Assembly: GCA_963716925.1 (NCBI GenBank)
Contig: CAVQUX010000025.1
Span: 558,001-622,000, forward strand
DNA from: DAISKN01 sp963716925
GTDB taxonomy: Bacteria > Acidobacteriota > Vicinamibacteria > Marinacidobacterales > SMYC01
Length of the DNA stretch: 64,000 bases
Direction of reading: 5' to 3'
Shown here: positions 7,902 to 17,465 of the stretch, one piece after another
Layout of the letters: each line of letters begins with the position of its first letter
How positions within the stretch are numbered: the stretch's first letter is position 1
Program-made: the position numbers and the translations under genes
Notes under the pieces: generated by a model
The model's input: the letters and a program-made list of their open reading frames with translations, nothing else
What the model was told of the DNA's origin: nothing
Database searches by the model: none

Positions 7902-8719
7902 ACGGCAATCCTGTCGTCGGAGTGGACCTTGTCCAGTCCGTCATCCCCGGAGCTGGAGACGACGGCGACGACTTCGGTCTATTGTCCCGAACTGGCCATG
8001 ACACCCGACGCCAGTAGCTAGGCAGGAGGACGCTAGCCACTCGAGAAGCTGGCCGCAACGTGGATTGGTTCAGGGAGCGGAGTCGACAGGATCGCTTTCC
8101 CTGTGGAGTTCGGATCAGTCCGATTCAACGGCCTAGCCCGACATCCCATGAGTAGCCGCTCTGCGTAAGATTCGTCCTCGGGAAGCGATATCGCGGAGTC
8201 GCGGTGTCGAGGTCGGGCTCATCGAGTTGGCGTACGTCCTCGCGATCGGGTCGATGTGGTTCTGGAACAGCGCGAGAACTCCGGGACAATTTGGAGCGGT
8301 TTGAGCCACAGCTGCCCAGACCGGGTCGATTCAATCGGAGTCCAGGTCGAAGCGATATTATCGGCGTAAGACGCGCTGCATCGCATGGTTTCGCGACAGC
8401 GCGACGAGCGCATCGCAGTCTGCATTGGGAACCCGAGCGGATTCTTGAGGCCAACGGTCATGCGGTTGTGCGATGACTGCGAGACGGAGCGCGCTCAGCT
8501 ACCTCGTTTACGAGACGACCTTCAGGTCATTGCTGATCCTTTTGCGGAAACGCGAACAGGGGGATAGGCGAATCTGTGGTTCTGGGAGGCTGCTGACTTC
8601 GCGCCGTAGACTAAGCCTGCCTTCGATCTCTTCCGATTCCTTCTCGAATCGTTTCCGGTGGAGTGAATCCCAGGCCCGCCTGCCCCGGAACCCACGGGGA
8701 AACTTGATAAACTCGCTCG
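7902..8719. other. 818-base stretch without a convincing gene
   Basis: Short open frames exist on both strands (the longest about 110 codons), but they overlap each other, are rich in Arg and Ser as shadow frames usually are, and match nothing I know. No transposase fragment, tRNA or clear hairpin terminator was recognised. It separates the accessory stretch from the kinase gene at 8720 and may contain decayed coding sequence or the promoter of the downstream operon. Confidence 0.5.
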
Positions 8720-11344
8720 ATGCCTCTCGCAGCCGGCACCCGCGTCGGGAGGTACGAGATTCTCGACAGGCTCGGCGTCGGAGGGATGAGCGAGGTGTAC
8801 CGCGCCCGCGATCTCGAGCTCGGGCGCGAGGTCGCGGTCAAAGGGCTCCCCGAAGCCTGGGGAGAGGATCCCGAGCGGGTCGAGCGGTTCGAGCGGGAGG
8901 CCCAGCTCCTCGCCGCTCTCCGCCACCCGAACATCGCCGTCATCCACGGGCTCGAACGCGACGGAACGAAGTCCTTCCTCGTTCTCGAGCTCATCCCCGG
9001 GGAAAGCCTCGCGGACCGGCTCGCGCGAGGGCCGCTTCCCTTTTCCGAAGCGCGCCCCATTTTTCTCCAGATCGCGCAGGCGCTCGAGGCGGCGCACGAG
9101 AAGGGCATCATCCATCGCGATCTGAAGCCGGCGAACGCGCAGATCCAGCCCGACGGTACGGTGAAGCTCCTCGATTTCGGTCTCGGAAAGGACCTGCGCC
9201 CGCAGTCGAACCGCTCGAAGGACACCGACACCTACCCCGGAGCGGGGCTGAGCGAAGGCATCCTCATCGGAACCCCCGCCTATATGAGCCCCGAGCAGGT
9301 GCGGCGACGAGCTCTCGGAAAGGCGACGGACATCTGGTCCTTCGGGGTCACGCTCTTCGAAGCCCTTTCGGGAAAGAGCCCGTTCCAGCGGGACACCCTC
9401 GCGGACACGCTATCGGCAATCCTCAGCCACGAGCCCTCCTGGAGCGCCCTTCCCCGCGGAGTTCCTCGAGGGATCGTCGTGCTCCTCGAGCGATGCCTGC
9501 GCAAGGACGAGCGCCACCGTCTCCACGACATCGCCGACGCCCGAATCGAGATCGAGGAAGCGGCCGCGGAGGAGAAACCCCGACGACGCCTGGCTTCGAT
9601 CGCGGCTGCGGCAGCGGGGGCGGCGGCGCTCGCATGGATCGTCTCGCGGGCGTTCCCGACGGCGGAGCCGGAGCCGATCGTCCGTCGCTTCGTCATCGAT
9701 CTCCCCGCGACCGCGCCCCTCTCTCTCGAGAATGGAGGGGCGCTCGCTGTATCCCCGGACGGCAGGCGCCTCGCCTACGCGGCACGGGTCGGCGATCGCA
9801 GGGCGATCTATCTGCGGTCGGCGGGCCAGCTCGCAGCCGCGCCGGTTCCCGGAACCGACGGCGGCGAGTCGCCGTTCTTCTCCCCCACCGGGGACTGGCT
9901 CGCCTTCTTCGCGTCGGGAAGACTCTCGAAGCTCTCGCTCGGGTCACTCCGCGGGGACAACGCCCTCTCTCTGGCCGAGGCGGACGAGCCGAGAGGGGGC
10001 TTCTGGTCCGCAAGCGACCTCATCGTCTTCGCGCCCTCGGGATCGAGCGGCCTGGCGCGGGTCTCGGCGTCGGGAGGACCCGCGACCCCGGTGACCGAGC
10101 TCGAGAACGAAGAGCGAGGCCATCGGTGGCCGGCGGCGCTCTCCTTGGACAGAGCGCTCTTCACGGCATGGAGCGAGAGCGGATTCGAAGTCGTGCTGGT
10201 GGACCTGTCTTCCGGAAAGCGAACCCGGGTCGTCGAGAACGCCTCGTCCCCTCGCTACGCTCCCACGGGCCATCTCATTTTCACGCGGGGCGGAGATCTC
10301 CAGGGCGCCCGGATCGATCCCTCCTCCGGTCGTCTGCTGTCGGAGCCGGCCGTGCTGGTCGAGGACGTCGCCTACGACCCGCGCACAGGAGCCGCTTTTT
10401 ACGATTTTTCGAGCGCTGGGGACCTGTTCTACGTTCGGGGAACGGGAACCGTCGGAGACCGCATGGCCAGAGCGTTCCTCGTCACCGAGAGCGGCGAGGC
10501 CAAACCTCTGGGAGAGCCGAAGGCGGGGCTCCAAGTCCCTCGATTCGCGCCCGACGGCCGCTCGGTCGTGATGACGCTCGTCGAGGACGATCGCACCGAC
10601 CTCTGGTCCTACGATCTCCTGCGGGACACGCTCACCCGTCTCACGTCCGGAGGCAACAGCGCCGCCTGCGTCTTCTTTCCCGACGGCCGGAGCGTCGCCT
10701 TCGCTTCCGACAGGGACGGCGCGTTCTCGATCTACCGGACTCTCGCCGACGGAAGCGGCGAGGCCACCCGGATCACGAGAGGCCGAAACCCGCAGTTCCC
10801 GACGAGCGTCTCTCCCGATGGAAAGCACCTCGCCTATACCGAGCTCCATCCCGAGTCGAACCTCGACATCTTCGTCCTGTCCTTCGACGACCAGACGGCG
10901 CGGCCGTTTCTCCAGACCGATCGCGCGGAAGCCGGCGCCGTCTTTTCTCCCGATGGAAATTTCCTGGCTTACACCTCCGACGAATCGGGCAGGGAACAGG
11001 TCTACGTCCGTCGATTTCCCGGCCCTTCGGGCCGCTGGCAGGTCTCGACCGACACCGGGACCGAGCCCGTCTGGTCCCGCGACGGTTCGCGCCTGTTCTT
11101 TCGCAGCGGGGGCTCTCTCATGGTCGCCGACGTGCGGCTCCAACCCGAGTTCGAGGCATCGAAGCCCCGGGTCCTCTTCGAGACTCCATTCGACAGCGCG
11201 GGAGTGCTCCACGCCGGGTATGACAGTGGCCCGGACGGGACGTCCTTCGTTATGATCCGCACGGAGAAAGAAAGCACGGCTTCTGAAATCCACGTGGTCC
11301 TGAACTGGTTCGAGGAGCTGAAGGAGCGGGCCGGGAGTCCTTGA
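8720..11344 (+). CDS. Membrane Ser/Thr protein kinase with WD40-like (PD40) propeller
   Basis: Protein of 874 residues. The N-terminal Hanks-type kinase domain (about 12-275) has the glycine loop LGVGGMSEV, the ATP-binding lysine K41 in VAVKG, the catalytic loop HRDLKPAN (D134), the DFG motif at 152-154 and GTPAYMSPEQ, so it should be active. A single hydrophobic segment at about 291-309 follows, then a large repeat region with motifs such as FSPDGNFLAYTSDES, AVSPDGRRLAYAA and FFPDGRSVAFASD, typical of TolB/WD40-like propellers, which would lie outside the membrane. The layout is a receptor kinase. The next gene, an FHA-domain activator, starts 2 bases after the stop, which suggests that the two proteins work together; FHA domains bind phosphothreonine. 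Confidence 0.93.
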   Translation: MPLAAGTRVGRYEILDRLGVGGMSEVYRARDLELGREVAVKGLPEAWGEDPERVERFEREAQLLAALRHPNIAVIHGLERDGTKSFLVLELIPGESLADRLARGPLPFSEARPIFLQIAQALEAAHEKGIIHRDLKPANAQIQPDGTVKLLDFGLGKDLRPQSNRSKDTDTYPGAGLSEGILIGTPAYMSPEQVRRRALGKATDIWSFGVTLFEALSGKSPFQRDTLADTLSAILSHEPSWSALPRGVPRGIVVLLERCLRKDERHRLHDIADARIEIEEAAAEEKPRRRLASIAAAAAGAAALAWIVSRAFPTAEPEPIVRRFVIDLPATAPLSLENGGALAVSPDGRRLAYAARVGDRRAIYLRSAGQLAAAPVPGTDGGESPFFSPTGDWLAFFASGRLSKLSLGSLRGDNALSLAEADEPRGGFWSASDLIVFAPSGSSGLARVSASGGPATPVTELENEERGHRWPAALSLDRALFTAWSESGFEVVLVDLSSGKRTRVVENASSPRYAPTGHLIFTRGGDLQGARIDPSSGRLLSEPAVLVEDVAYDPRTGAAFYDFSSAGDLFYVRGTGTVGDRMARAFLVTESGEAKPLGEPKAGLQVPRFAPDGRSVVMTLVEDDRTDLWSYDLLRDTLTRLTSGGNSAACVFFPDGRSVAFASDRDGAFSIYRTLADGSGEATRITRGRNPQFPTSVSPDGKHLAYTELHPESNLDIFVLSFDDQTARPFLQTDRAEAGAVFSPDGNFLAYTSDESGREQVYVRRFPGPSGRWQVSTDTGTEPVWSRDGSRLFFRSGGSLMVADVRLQPEFEASKPRVLFETPFDSAGVLHAGYDSGPDGTSFVMIRTEKESTASEIHVVLNWFEELKERAGSP

Positions 11345-11346
11345 GA

Positions 11347-13203
11347 ATGCCCGCGAAGCTCATCGCCATGGAAGGCCCGCGCGCCGGAGACACTTTCTCT
11401 CTCGATCGGGAGCTCACCACCGTCGGCCGGGAGCCCGACAACGACATCGTCATCGACGCCCAGTGGGTATCCCGGAGGCATTGCGAGATCCGGAGGATCG
11501 GCGACGGTTTCGTAGTCGCGGATCGGGGGAGCCACAACGGAACGCTGGTGAACGGCGTTCCCGTCAAGGAGCGGGTTCTTCGGGCCGGAGACCGGGTCGC
11601 TCTCGGAGGCGCGAGCTTTCTGTTCCTCGATCGAGACTCCGACCCCTCCCCTGACCTCGAGCTCCACGACGCTCCGTTTCCGAGGCGGGATACCGTGGAG
11701 CTGGGTTCGGAGGAGGCCCTGTACCTTCATCCCGAGCGGATCGAGAGCCCGCCGCTTTCGACGGTGCTTTCGTTCATTCAAACGGTCGGCGGAACCGCCG
11801 ATGAATCGCTCGCGGAAAACGTGCTCGACCGGTTCTTCGAAGTCGTCCCCGCGGAGCGCGGCGCCATCGTCGTCGGCTCCTCTCCCGAGGAGCTCGAGCC
11901 GCTGGCGACGAGGGGAGGCCGTGGACCGCGCGGGCGGTTTCCGCTGAGTCGAACGGTGCTGGCGAAGGTCTTCGCGGAGAGGACCTCCGTCCTGAGCAAC
12001 CACGTCGGGAGCGAGCTCTCGGCGAAGAGCCTCGCGGCATCGAAGGTTACGAATCTCCTGTGCCTGCCGCTCGTGACCGAGGGTCGCCTCGTCGGCGCGC
12101 TCTACCTCGATCGGTCGACGCCGGGGACGGAGTTTGCTCCGAGCCAGCTGGAGCTTCTCATGGGACTCGCGAGCATCGCCGCTGGAGGAATCGAGAGATC
12201 GCGCCAGCTCGGGCGTCTCCGGGCCCTGAACCGCAGGGTCCAGGAAGAGCTTCACCTGGTTCACGAGATGGTCGGCGAGAGTCCGAAACTGAAGGAAGCC
12301 CAGAAGATCCTCGCGCGCGCCGCTCCCACGCACTCGACGGTGCTCATCGAAGGCGAGAGCGGGACGGGAAAAGAGCTCGCCGCCCGCGCCATCCACTTCA
12401 ACAGCCCGCGCCGGGACGCTCCTCTCGTGAAGGTCGACTGCACGGGCCTGAACGAGAACCTTCTCGCGAGCGAGCTCTTCGGACACGAGCGGGGTGCCTT
12501 CACCGGGGCGATCCAGCAGAAAAAAGGAAAGCTCGAGATCGCCCATGGTGGCACGGTCTTCCTCGACGAGATCGGCGAGCTTCCCCTCGCGCTCCAGGCC
12601 CACCTCCTCCGCGTGCTGCAGGATCGCGAGTTCGAGCGCGTGGGTGGAACCAGGCCCATCGCGGTCGACATCCGGCTCGTGGCGGCGACGAACCGCGACC
12701 TCGCGCAGGAGGTCAAGAAAGGAAGCTTCCGCGAGGATCTGTTCTACCGGCTCAACGTGGTACGGCTGTCACTCCCGCCCCTTCGCGAGCGTCCCGAGGA
12801 CATCGAGCTCCTGGCGCAATACTACGCTTCCGAGCATGGAAAGCGGGTGAAGCGGCGCATCGCCGGAGTCTCTCCGGCGGCGCTCGCGATCCTGAAGCGC
12901 TACGACTGGCCGGGAAACATCCGCGAGCTCGCGAACGTCATCGAGAGGGCGGTAGTCCTGGGGACGACGGAGCTCATCCTCCCCGAGGACCTCCCCGAAT
13001 CGATGCTCGAGTCCAGGTCCGCACCCGGCGCCGCGGCCGGGAGCTATCACGAGGCGGTGGCCGAGAAGAAGAAAGAGCTCATTCTCGAGGCCGTTTCCCG
13101 CGCCGGCGGCAGCATCACCGAGGCCGCGAGGATCCTGGACCTGCATCCGAACTACCTTCACCGCCTGATCCGCAACCTGGGTTTGCGGGAAGACTTGCGC
13201 TGA
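11347..13203 (+). CDS. Sigma-54-dependent activator with FHA and GAF domains
   Basis: Cytoplasmic regulator of 618 residues from the ATG at 11347 (a TTG six bases earlier is possible). Residues 1-95 form an FHA domain (GREPDND, SRRHCE, SHNGT), about 140-290 a GAF-like sensor, about 300-545 the AAA+ domain with Walker A GESGTGKE from 336, the sigma-54 contact loop GAFTGA at 383-388 and FLDEIGELP, and the end is a Fis-type HTH (ITEAARILDLHPNYLHRLI). It should activate RpoN-dependent promoters in response to binding a phosphorylated partner, probably the product of the kinase gene that ends 2 bases upstream. sdhC follows 20 bases downstream, so read-through into the succinate dehydrogenase genes is likely. 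Confidence 0.94.
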   Translation: MPAKLIAMEGPRAGDTFSLDRELTTVGREPDNDIVIDAQWVSRRHCEIRRIGDGFVVADRGSHNGTLVNGVPVKERVLRAGDRVALGGASFLFLDRDSDPSPDLELHDAPFPRRDTVELGSEEALYLHPERIESPPLSTVLSFIQTVGGTADESLAENVLDRFFEVVPAERGAIVVGSSPEELEPLATRGGRGPRGRFPLSRTVLAKVFAERTSVLSNHVGSELSAKSLAASKVTNLLCLPLVTEGRLVGALYLDRSTPGTEFAPSQLELLMGLASIAAGGIERSRQLGRLRALNRRVQEELHLVHEMVGESPKLKEAQKILARAAPTHSTVLIEGESGTGKELAARAIHFNSPRRDAPLVKVDCTGLNENLLASELFGHERGAFTGAIQQKKGKLEIAHGGTVFLDEIGELPLALQAHLLRVLQDREFERVGGTRPIAVDIRLVAATNRDLAQEVKKGSFREDLFYRLNVVRLSLPPLRERPEDIELLAQYYASEHGKRVKRRIAGVSPAALAILKRYDWPGNIRELANVIERAVVLGTTELILPEDLPESMLESRSAPGAAAGSYHEAVAEKKKELILEAVSRAGGSITEAARILDLHPNYLHRLIRNLGLREDLR

Positions 13204-13223
13204 TCCCCTCGTCTCTGCATAGT

Positions 13224-13895
13224 ATGGGTGTTTTGACGATGCAGAGCGCCGTCCTGAAGAAGGCGATCATGGCCGCGACGGGGATCTTCCTGTTCGGTTG
13301 GATCTTCGCCCACATGTTCGGGAACCTGAAGATCTTCTTCGGTCCCGAATCGTTCAACCACTACGCGGAGTTCCTGCGCGAAATGGGAAGCCCGCTGATC
13401 CCGCCGACGTGGCTTCTGTGGGTCACTCGATTCGTTCTGCTCGCCGCCTTCGGCCTCCACATCTGGGCAGCGACTTCCCTGACTCTCCAGAACCGGCGCG
13501 CGCGGCCGATCGCCTATCGCGAGCTCCGCGGCGTCCAGCTGGACTACGCCGCGCGCACCATGAGAGTGAGCGGCTACCTCATCGCCGTCTACGTGGTCTA
13601 TCACTTGATGCACCTGACCTTCGGCAGCCTCCACTCGCAGTTCGTGCCCACGGATCCCTATTCGAACGTGGTGAAGGCTTTCCAGGTCCCGCCGATCGCC
13701 TTTGTCTACATCTTCGCGAACCTCCTCCTGGGGCTTCACCTCTATCACGGCCTCTGGAGTCTCTTTCAATCCCTCGGATGGAGCCACCCGACGTACAACC
13801 CGTGGCGTCGCTGGTTCGCGGTCACGTTCGCGCTCGTGGTCGCGGGGGGCTTCATCAGCGTCCCGCTGGCCGTGCTCGCGGGATTCGTGTCCTGA
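13224..13895 (+). CDS. sdhC: Succinate dehydrogenase cytochrome b subunit
   Basis: Membrane anchor of complex II, 223 residues, of the single-subunit b558 family with five membrane helices. Histidines likely to bind haem are seen in WIFAHMFGN, FGLHIWAA, VVYHLMHLTF and GLHLYHGLWS. It passes electrons between the SdhB iron-sulphur clusters and quinone. The start is the ATG at 13224; a second in-frame ATG at 13239 (MQSAVLKK) is also possible. The flavoprotein gene begins one base after the stop. Gene order C-A-B with one long anchor is typical of the B-type succinate dehydrogenase/fumarate reductase of Bacteroidota, Acidobacteriota and others. Confidence 0.93.
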   Translation: MGVLTMQSAVLKKAIMAATGIFLFGWIFAHMFGNLKIFFGPESFNHYAEFLREMGSPLIPPTWLLWVTRFVLLAAFGLHIWAATSLTLQNRRARPIAYRELRGVQLDYAARTMRVSGYLIAVYVVYHLMHLTFGSLHSQFVPTDPYSNVVKAFQVPPIAFVYIFANLLLGLHLYHGLWSLFQSLGWSHPTYNPWRRWFAVTFALVVAGGFISVPLAVLAGFVS

Positions 13896-13896
13896 C

Positions 13897-15809
13897 ATGC
13901 TCGAATCCAAGGTTCCCACGGGCGCGCTCGAGACGAAGTGGCGCATCCATCGCGACCATTTGAAGCTGGTGGCGCCCAACAATCGAAGGAAGTTCGAGAT
14001 CCTGGTGGTCGGCTCCGGGCTCGCCGGCGCCTCCGCCGCCGCGACTCTGGGAGAGGCGGGCTATCGGGTCAAGTGTTTCTGCTACCAGGACAGCGCGAGG
14101 CGGGCGCATTCGATCGCCGCTCAAGGGGGTATCAACGCGGCGAAGAACTATCGCAACGACGGCGACAGCATCTTTCGCCTCTTCTATGACACCGTCAAGG
14201 GAGGAGACTTCCGATCGCGCGAGGCGAACGTCTACCGCCTCGCCGAAGTCAGCCTCGAGATCATCGATCAAGCGGTCGCCCAGGGAGTGCCTTTCGCCCG
14301 CGAGTACGGAGGTCAGCTCGACAACCGCTCTTTCGGAGGCGCCCAGGTGGCGCGCACGTTCTACGCACGGGGCCAGACCGGCCAGCAGCTTCTGCTGGGG
14401 GCCTACCAGGCGCTCTGTCGTCAGATCGAAGCGAAGACCGTCGAGATGTTCCCCCGCACCGAGATGCTGGATCTGGTCGTCGACCAGGACCGGGCGAGAG
14501 GGATCGTCGTTCGCGACATGGTCACGGGCGAGGTCCGCTCCTATGCCGGGCACGCGGTGGTGCTGGCGACGGGCGGCTACAGCAACGCCTACTACCTCTC
14601 GACCAACGCCAAGGGATGCAACACCACCGCGATCTGGCGTGCGCATCGCCGGGGCGCTTTCTTCGCGAATCCCTGCTTCACCCAGATCCACCCCACCTGC
14701 ATCCCCCAGTCGGGCGAGCATCAGTCGAAGCTCACCCTGATGAGCGAGTCTCTGCGCAACGACGGACGCATCTGGGTCCCGAAGAAGGCGGGCGACACCC
14801 GCGCCGCCCGGGACATCCCGGAAAGCGAGCGCGACTACTACCTGGAGACGCGTTATCCGAGCTTCGGAAATCTCGTTCCCCGAGACGTCGCCTCGAGGAA
14901 CGCCAAAGCGGTCGTCGACGAGGGCCGCGGAGTGGGTCCGCTCCGAAACGGCGTCTACCTGGATTTCGCCGACGCCACCTCCAGGCTGGGGCGCGAAGCC
15001 ATCGAAGAGAAGTACGGAAACCTCTTCGAGATGTACCAGCTCATCACCGGCGAGAATCCCTACGAAACGCCGATGCGCATCTATCCCGCGCCGCACTACA
15101 CCATGGGCGGGCTCTGGGTCGACTACAACCTGATGTCCACAATCGACGGTCTGTTCGTCATCGGAGAGGCGAACTTCTCCGACCACGGCGCGAACCGTCT
15201 GGGAGCGAGCGCGCTCATGCAGGGGCTCGCCGACGGCTACTTCGTTCTTCCCTACACCCTCCCGAGCTATCTCGCGGGGCACCTCGGAGAGAAGACCTCG
15301 ACCGACTCCGACGCGTTTCGCAGCACCGAGGCGGAAGTCCGCACCCGAATCCAGGGTTTTCTCGACTCTCGGGGAACCCGCACCGTCGACTCCTTTCACC
15401 GGGAGCTCGGAAAGATCGTCTGGGACGAGTGCGGGATGTCGCGGAGCAAGGCGGGGCTTTCGAAGGCACTCGCGAGGATTCCCGGAGCTGCGCGAGGAGT
15501 TCCAGACGGAACCTCAAGCTCGCGGGGAACGGCGAGGGGGTCCACGTGTCGCTCGAGAAAGCCGGGCGGCTTCTGGACTTCTTCGAGCTCGCGGAGCTCA
15601 TGTGCATCGACGCCCTCGAGCGCAGCGAGTCCTGCGGCGGCCACTTCCGGCTCGAGCACCAGACGGAAGAGGGCGAGGCGAAGCGCGACGACGAGCGCTA
15701 CACCCACGTCTCCGCCTGGGAGTACACCGGCGACCTTTCGGAGCCCCGGCTTCACGTCGAGCCCCTCGAGTTCGAAGAGGTCCGGCTGACGCAGAGGAGC
15801 TACAAATAG
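13897..15809 (+). CDS. sdhA: Succinate dehydrogenase/fumarate reductase flavoprotein, frameshifted
   Basis: Catalytic subunit of complex II, about 637 residues when the frame is repaired, the usual length for B-type enzymes. Visible are the FAD dinucleotide motif VVGSGLAGASAAA, the flavinylation region RRAHSIAAQGG, the active-site stretch NPCFTQIHPTC, HYTMGGLWVD and GEANFSDHGANRLGASAL. Two indels lie close together near the 3' end: after KALARIP (about 15480) the protein continues as ELREEFQTE in a second frame, then from about 15515 as NLKLAGNGEGVHVS in a third, ending RLTQRSYK at 15809. The first sits in a CCC run. Such a double shift in an essential-type gene argues for consensus errors. 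Confidence 0.93.
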
Positions 15810-16564
15810 TGCGCCTCCATCTCAAGATCTGGCGACAGGAGAAGCGCGACTCTCCCGGCCGCTTCGAGAGCTACGAAGTCGAGGACATCAGCCCCGACTT
15901 CTCGTTTCTCGAGATGCTCGACATTCTCAACGAGAGGCTGGAGGAAAAGGGCGAGCGGCCGATCGCGTTCGACCACGACTGCCGGGAAGGGATCTGCGGC
16001 ACCTGCGGCATGGTGATCAACGGCGAAGCCCACGGCCCCTGGGATCGATCGACCACCTGCCAGCTTCACATGCGCGCGTTCAAGGACGGCGACGAGATCC
16101 TCATCGAGCCGTTCCGCGCGCGCGCGTTTCCCGTGCTCCAGGACCTGATGGTCGACCGGTCGGCCTTCGACCGCATCATCCAGGCCGGAGGCTACGTCTC
16201 CGTGGGAACGGGAAGCGCTCCCGAGGCCAACATCCTGCCCGTTCCCAAGCCGACGGCGGAGCTCGCCTTCGACGCCGCGAGCTGCATCGGCTGCGGAGCC
16301 TGCGTCGCCCAGTGCCCGAACGGCGCCGCCCAGCTCTTCACCAGCGCGAAGGTGGGACACCTCAACATCCTCCCCCAGGGCGCCCCCGAGAAAGACCGGC
16401 GCGCCGTCGCCATGGTCGAGCAGATGGAGGCGGAGATCTTCGGGAGCTGCTCGAACTTCCGCGAGTGCGAGGCCGTGTGCCCGAAGGGCATCAGCATCGA
16501 CTGGATCGCGAGGATGAACCGGGATTACTTGAGGGCAAAGCTGAAAGGGATACGCCGCCGGTAG
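15809..16564 (+). CDS. sdhB: Succinate dehydrogenase iron-sulphur subunit
   Basis: Subunit of 251 residues that carries electrons from the flavoprotein to the cytochrome b anchor. The plant-type [2Fe-2S] ligands are in CREGICGTCG plus a later cysteine (TTCQLH); the C-terminal half has CIGCGACVAQCPNG and CSNFRECEAVCPKG for the [4Fe-4S] and [3Fe-4S] clusters. The start is a GTG that overlaps the sdhA stop by one base (TAGTG), giving VRLHLKIWRQ, the expected N-terminus. The stop lies only 9 bases from the convergent vapC gene. Confidence 0.96.
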   Translation: MRLHLKIWRQEKRDSPGRFESYEVEDISPDFSFLEMLDILNERLEEKGERPIAFDHDCREGICGTCGMVINGEAHGPWDRSTTCQLHMRAFKDGDEILIEPFRARAFPVLQDLMVDRSAFDRIIQAGGYVSVGTGSAPEANILPVPKPTAELAFDAASCIGCGACVAQCPNGAAQLFTSAKVGHLNILPQGAPEKDRRAVAMVEQMEAEIFGSCSNFRECEAVCPKGISIDWIARMNRDYLRAKLKGIRRR

Positions 16565-16573
16565 GCTGCGGGA

Positions 16574-16966
16574 TCAGTACCAGTTCTCCAGTTTCAGTCC
16601 GTCGATACGACCGAACTCGTCGATGTTTCGAGTGACGAGAGTAGCCCCATGCGCCATTGCGGTTCCCGCGATGAGCGTGTCCAGCGGGCCGATGGCAGCT
16701 CCCTTTTTCTCGAGCTCCGCTCGGATTCGGGCGGACGCCCGGGCTTCCAACCGCGTGAAGTGCAGTATCCGGGCCCATCGCAGGAGCTCGTCGAGTTGCT
16801 GGCGCCGTTTCTGCGGTGAGGTCGACTTTGCGATTCCGACCTCGAGCTCGTACACGGAAATCGCGGGCACGGCCACTTCCCGCGGTTCCGAGGCGAGCAG
16901 GTGCTCCGACACGCTCCCCATTCCCTTGAAGAAGTAAATCAAGCTGTTCGTGTCGAGCGCGTACAT
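16574..16966 (-). CDS. vapC: PIN-domain ribonuclease toxin, VapC type
   Basis: Protein of 130 residues with the PIN fold. The four acidic positions expected for metal-dependent RNA cleavage are visible: the aspartate in MYALDTNSLIYF, the glutamate in ISVYELEVG, the aspartate in IGPLDTLIAG, and TRNIDEFGRIDGL near the end. Active VapC enzymes cut tRNA or rRNA when freed from the antitoxin. The ATG overlaps the stop of the antitoxin gene by one base (TGATG), the classical arrangement in which antitoxin is translated first. Length is normal and there is no sign of decay. The cellular target is unknown. Confidence 0.9.
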   Translation of the reverse strand: MYALDTNSLIYFFKGMGSVSEHLLASEPREVAVPAISVYELEVGIAKSTSPQKRRQQLDELLRWARILHFTRLEARASARIRAELEKKGAAIGPLDTLIAGTAMAHGATLVTRNIDEFGRIDGLKLENWY

Positions 16967-17196
16967 CAAAACGGCTCCCGCGGGATATCGTCGGGAAGTT
17001 TTTCTCGGAGCTCTTCCGCGGTCGGGGTCTCCGGCCAGGAGCCTGCCATTTCTCGAACGCTGTCCGGCCACGCCTCCGCCGTCCTCTCCCGAATCAGATT
17101 CGAGACCCACCGGCTTACGGAGACTCCAGCGGCTTTGGCGGCTCTCTTCACCTTCGACTCCGTATCTCTATCCAAATACAAGGTTAATTGCGCCAC
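16966..17196 (-). CDS. vapB: Ribbon-helix-helix antitoxin, VapB type
   Basis: Protein of 76 residues. The N-terminus, MAQLTLYLDRDTESKVKRAA followed by KAAGVSVSRWVSNLI, is a clear ribbon-helix-helix DNA-binding domain (CopG/MetJ type); the acidic, proline-rich tail (TAEELREKLPDD) should wrap around the toxin active site. It would repress its own promoter together with VapC. The upstream sequence is somewhat AT-richer (ATATG, TATACC near 17212-17224), as expected for an autoregulated promoter, but no operator repeat was clearly seen. Confidence 0.88.
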   Translation of the reverse strand: MAQLTLYLDRDTESKVKRAAKAAGVSVSRWVSNLIRERTAEAWPDSVREMAGSWPETPTAEELREKLPDDIPREPF

Positions 17197-17465
17197 GCCG
17201 ACCCTTATATGTGCGAGTATACCACATCTGACGACTCGAATCCGAAAGCCCCTGTCCGTGGCCCGTACGATGATCCAACTGAAATGTCGGGTTTCACTTG
17301 GCCGGCCTCGAACCTTGCGATTGGCCGAGGCCCGTCAAGAGACGCGGGGACGAGCCTGGCAAACGCAGGTGCGAGCTCCAGAGCTGCTCACCTCGCCTCC
17401 ACTCATCTACCAACTCCGCGCCTTTGCGACACGGCCCCCTGCGTCGTATCCTGCGCATCTACGCC

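Noticed and set aside
8125..8454. Open frames of about 90-110 codons between the HTH protein and the kinase
   Set aside because: They overlap on both strands, have shadow-like composition and match no family.
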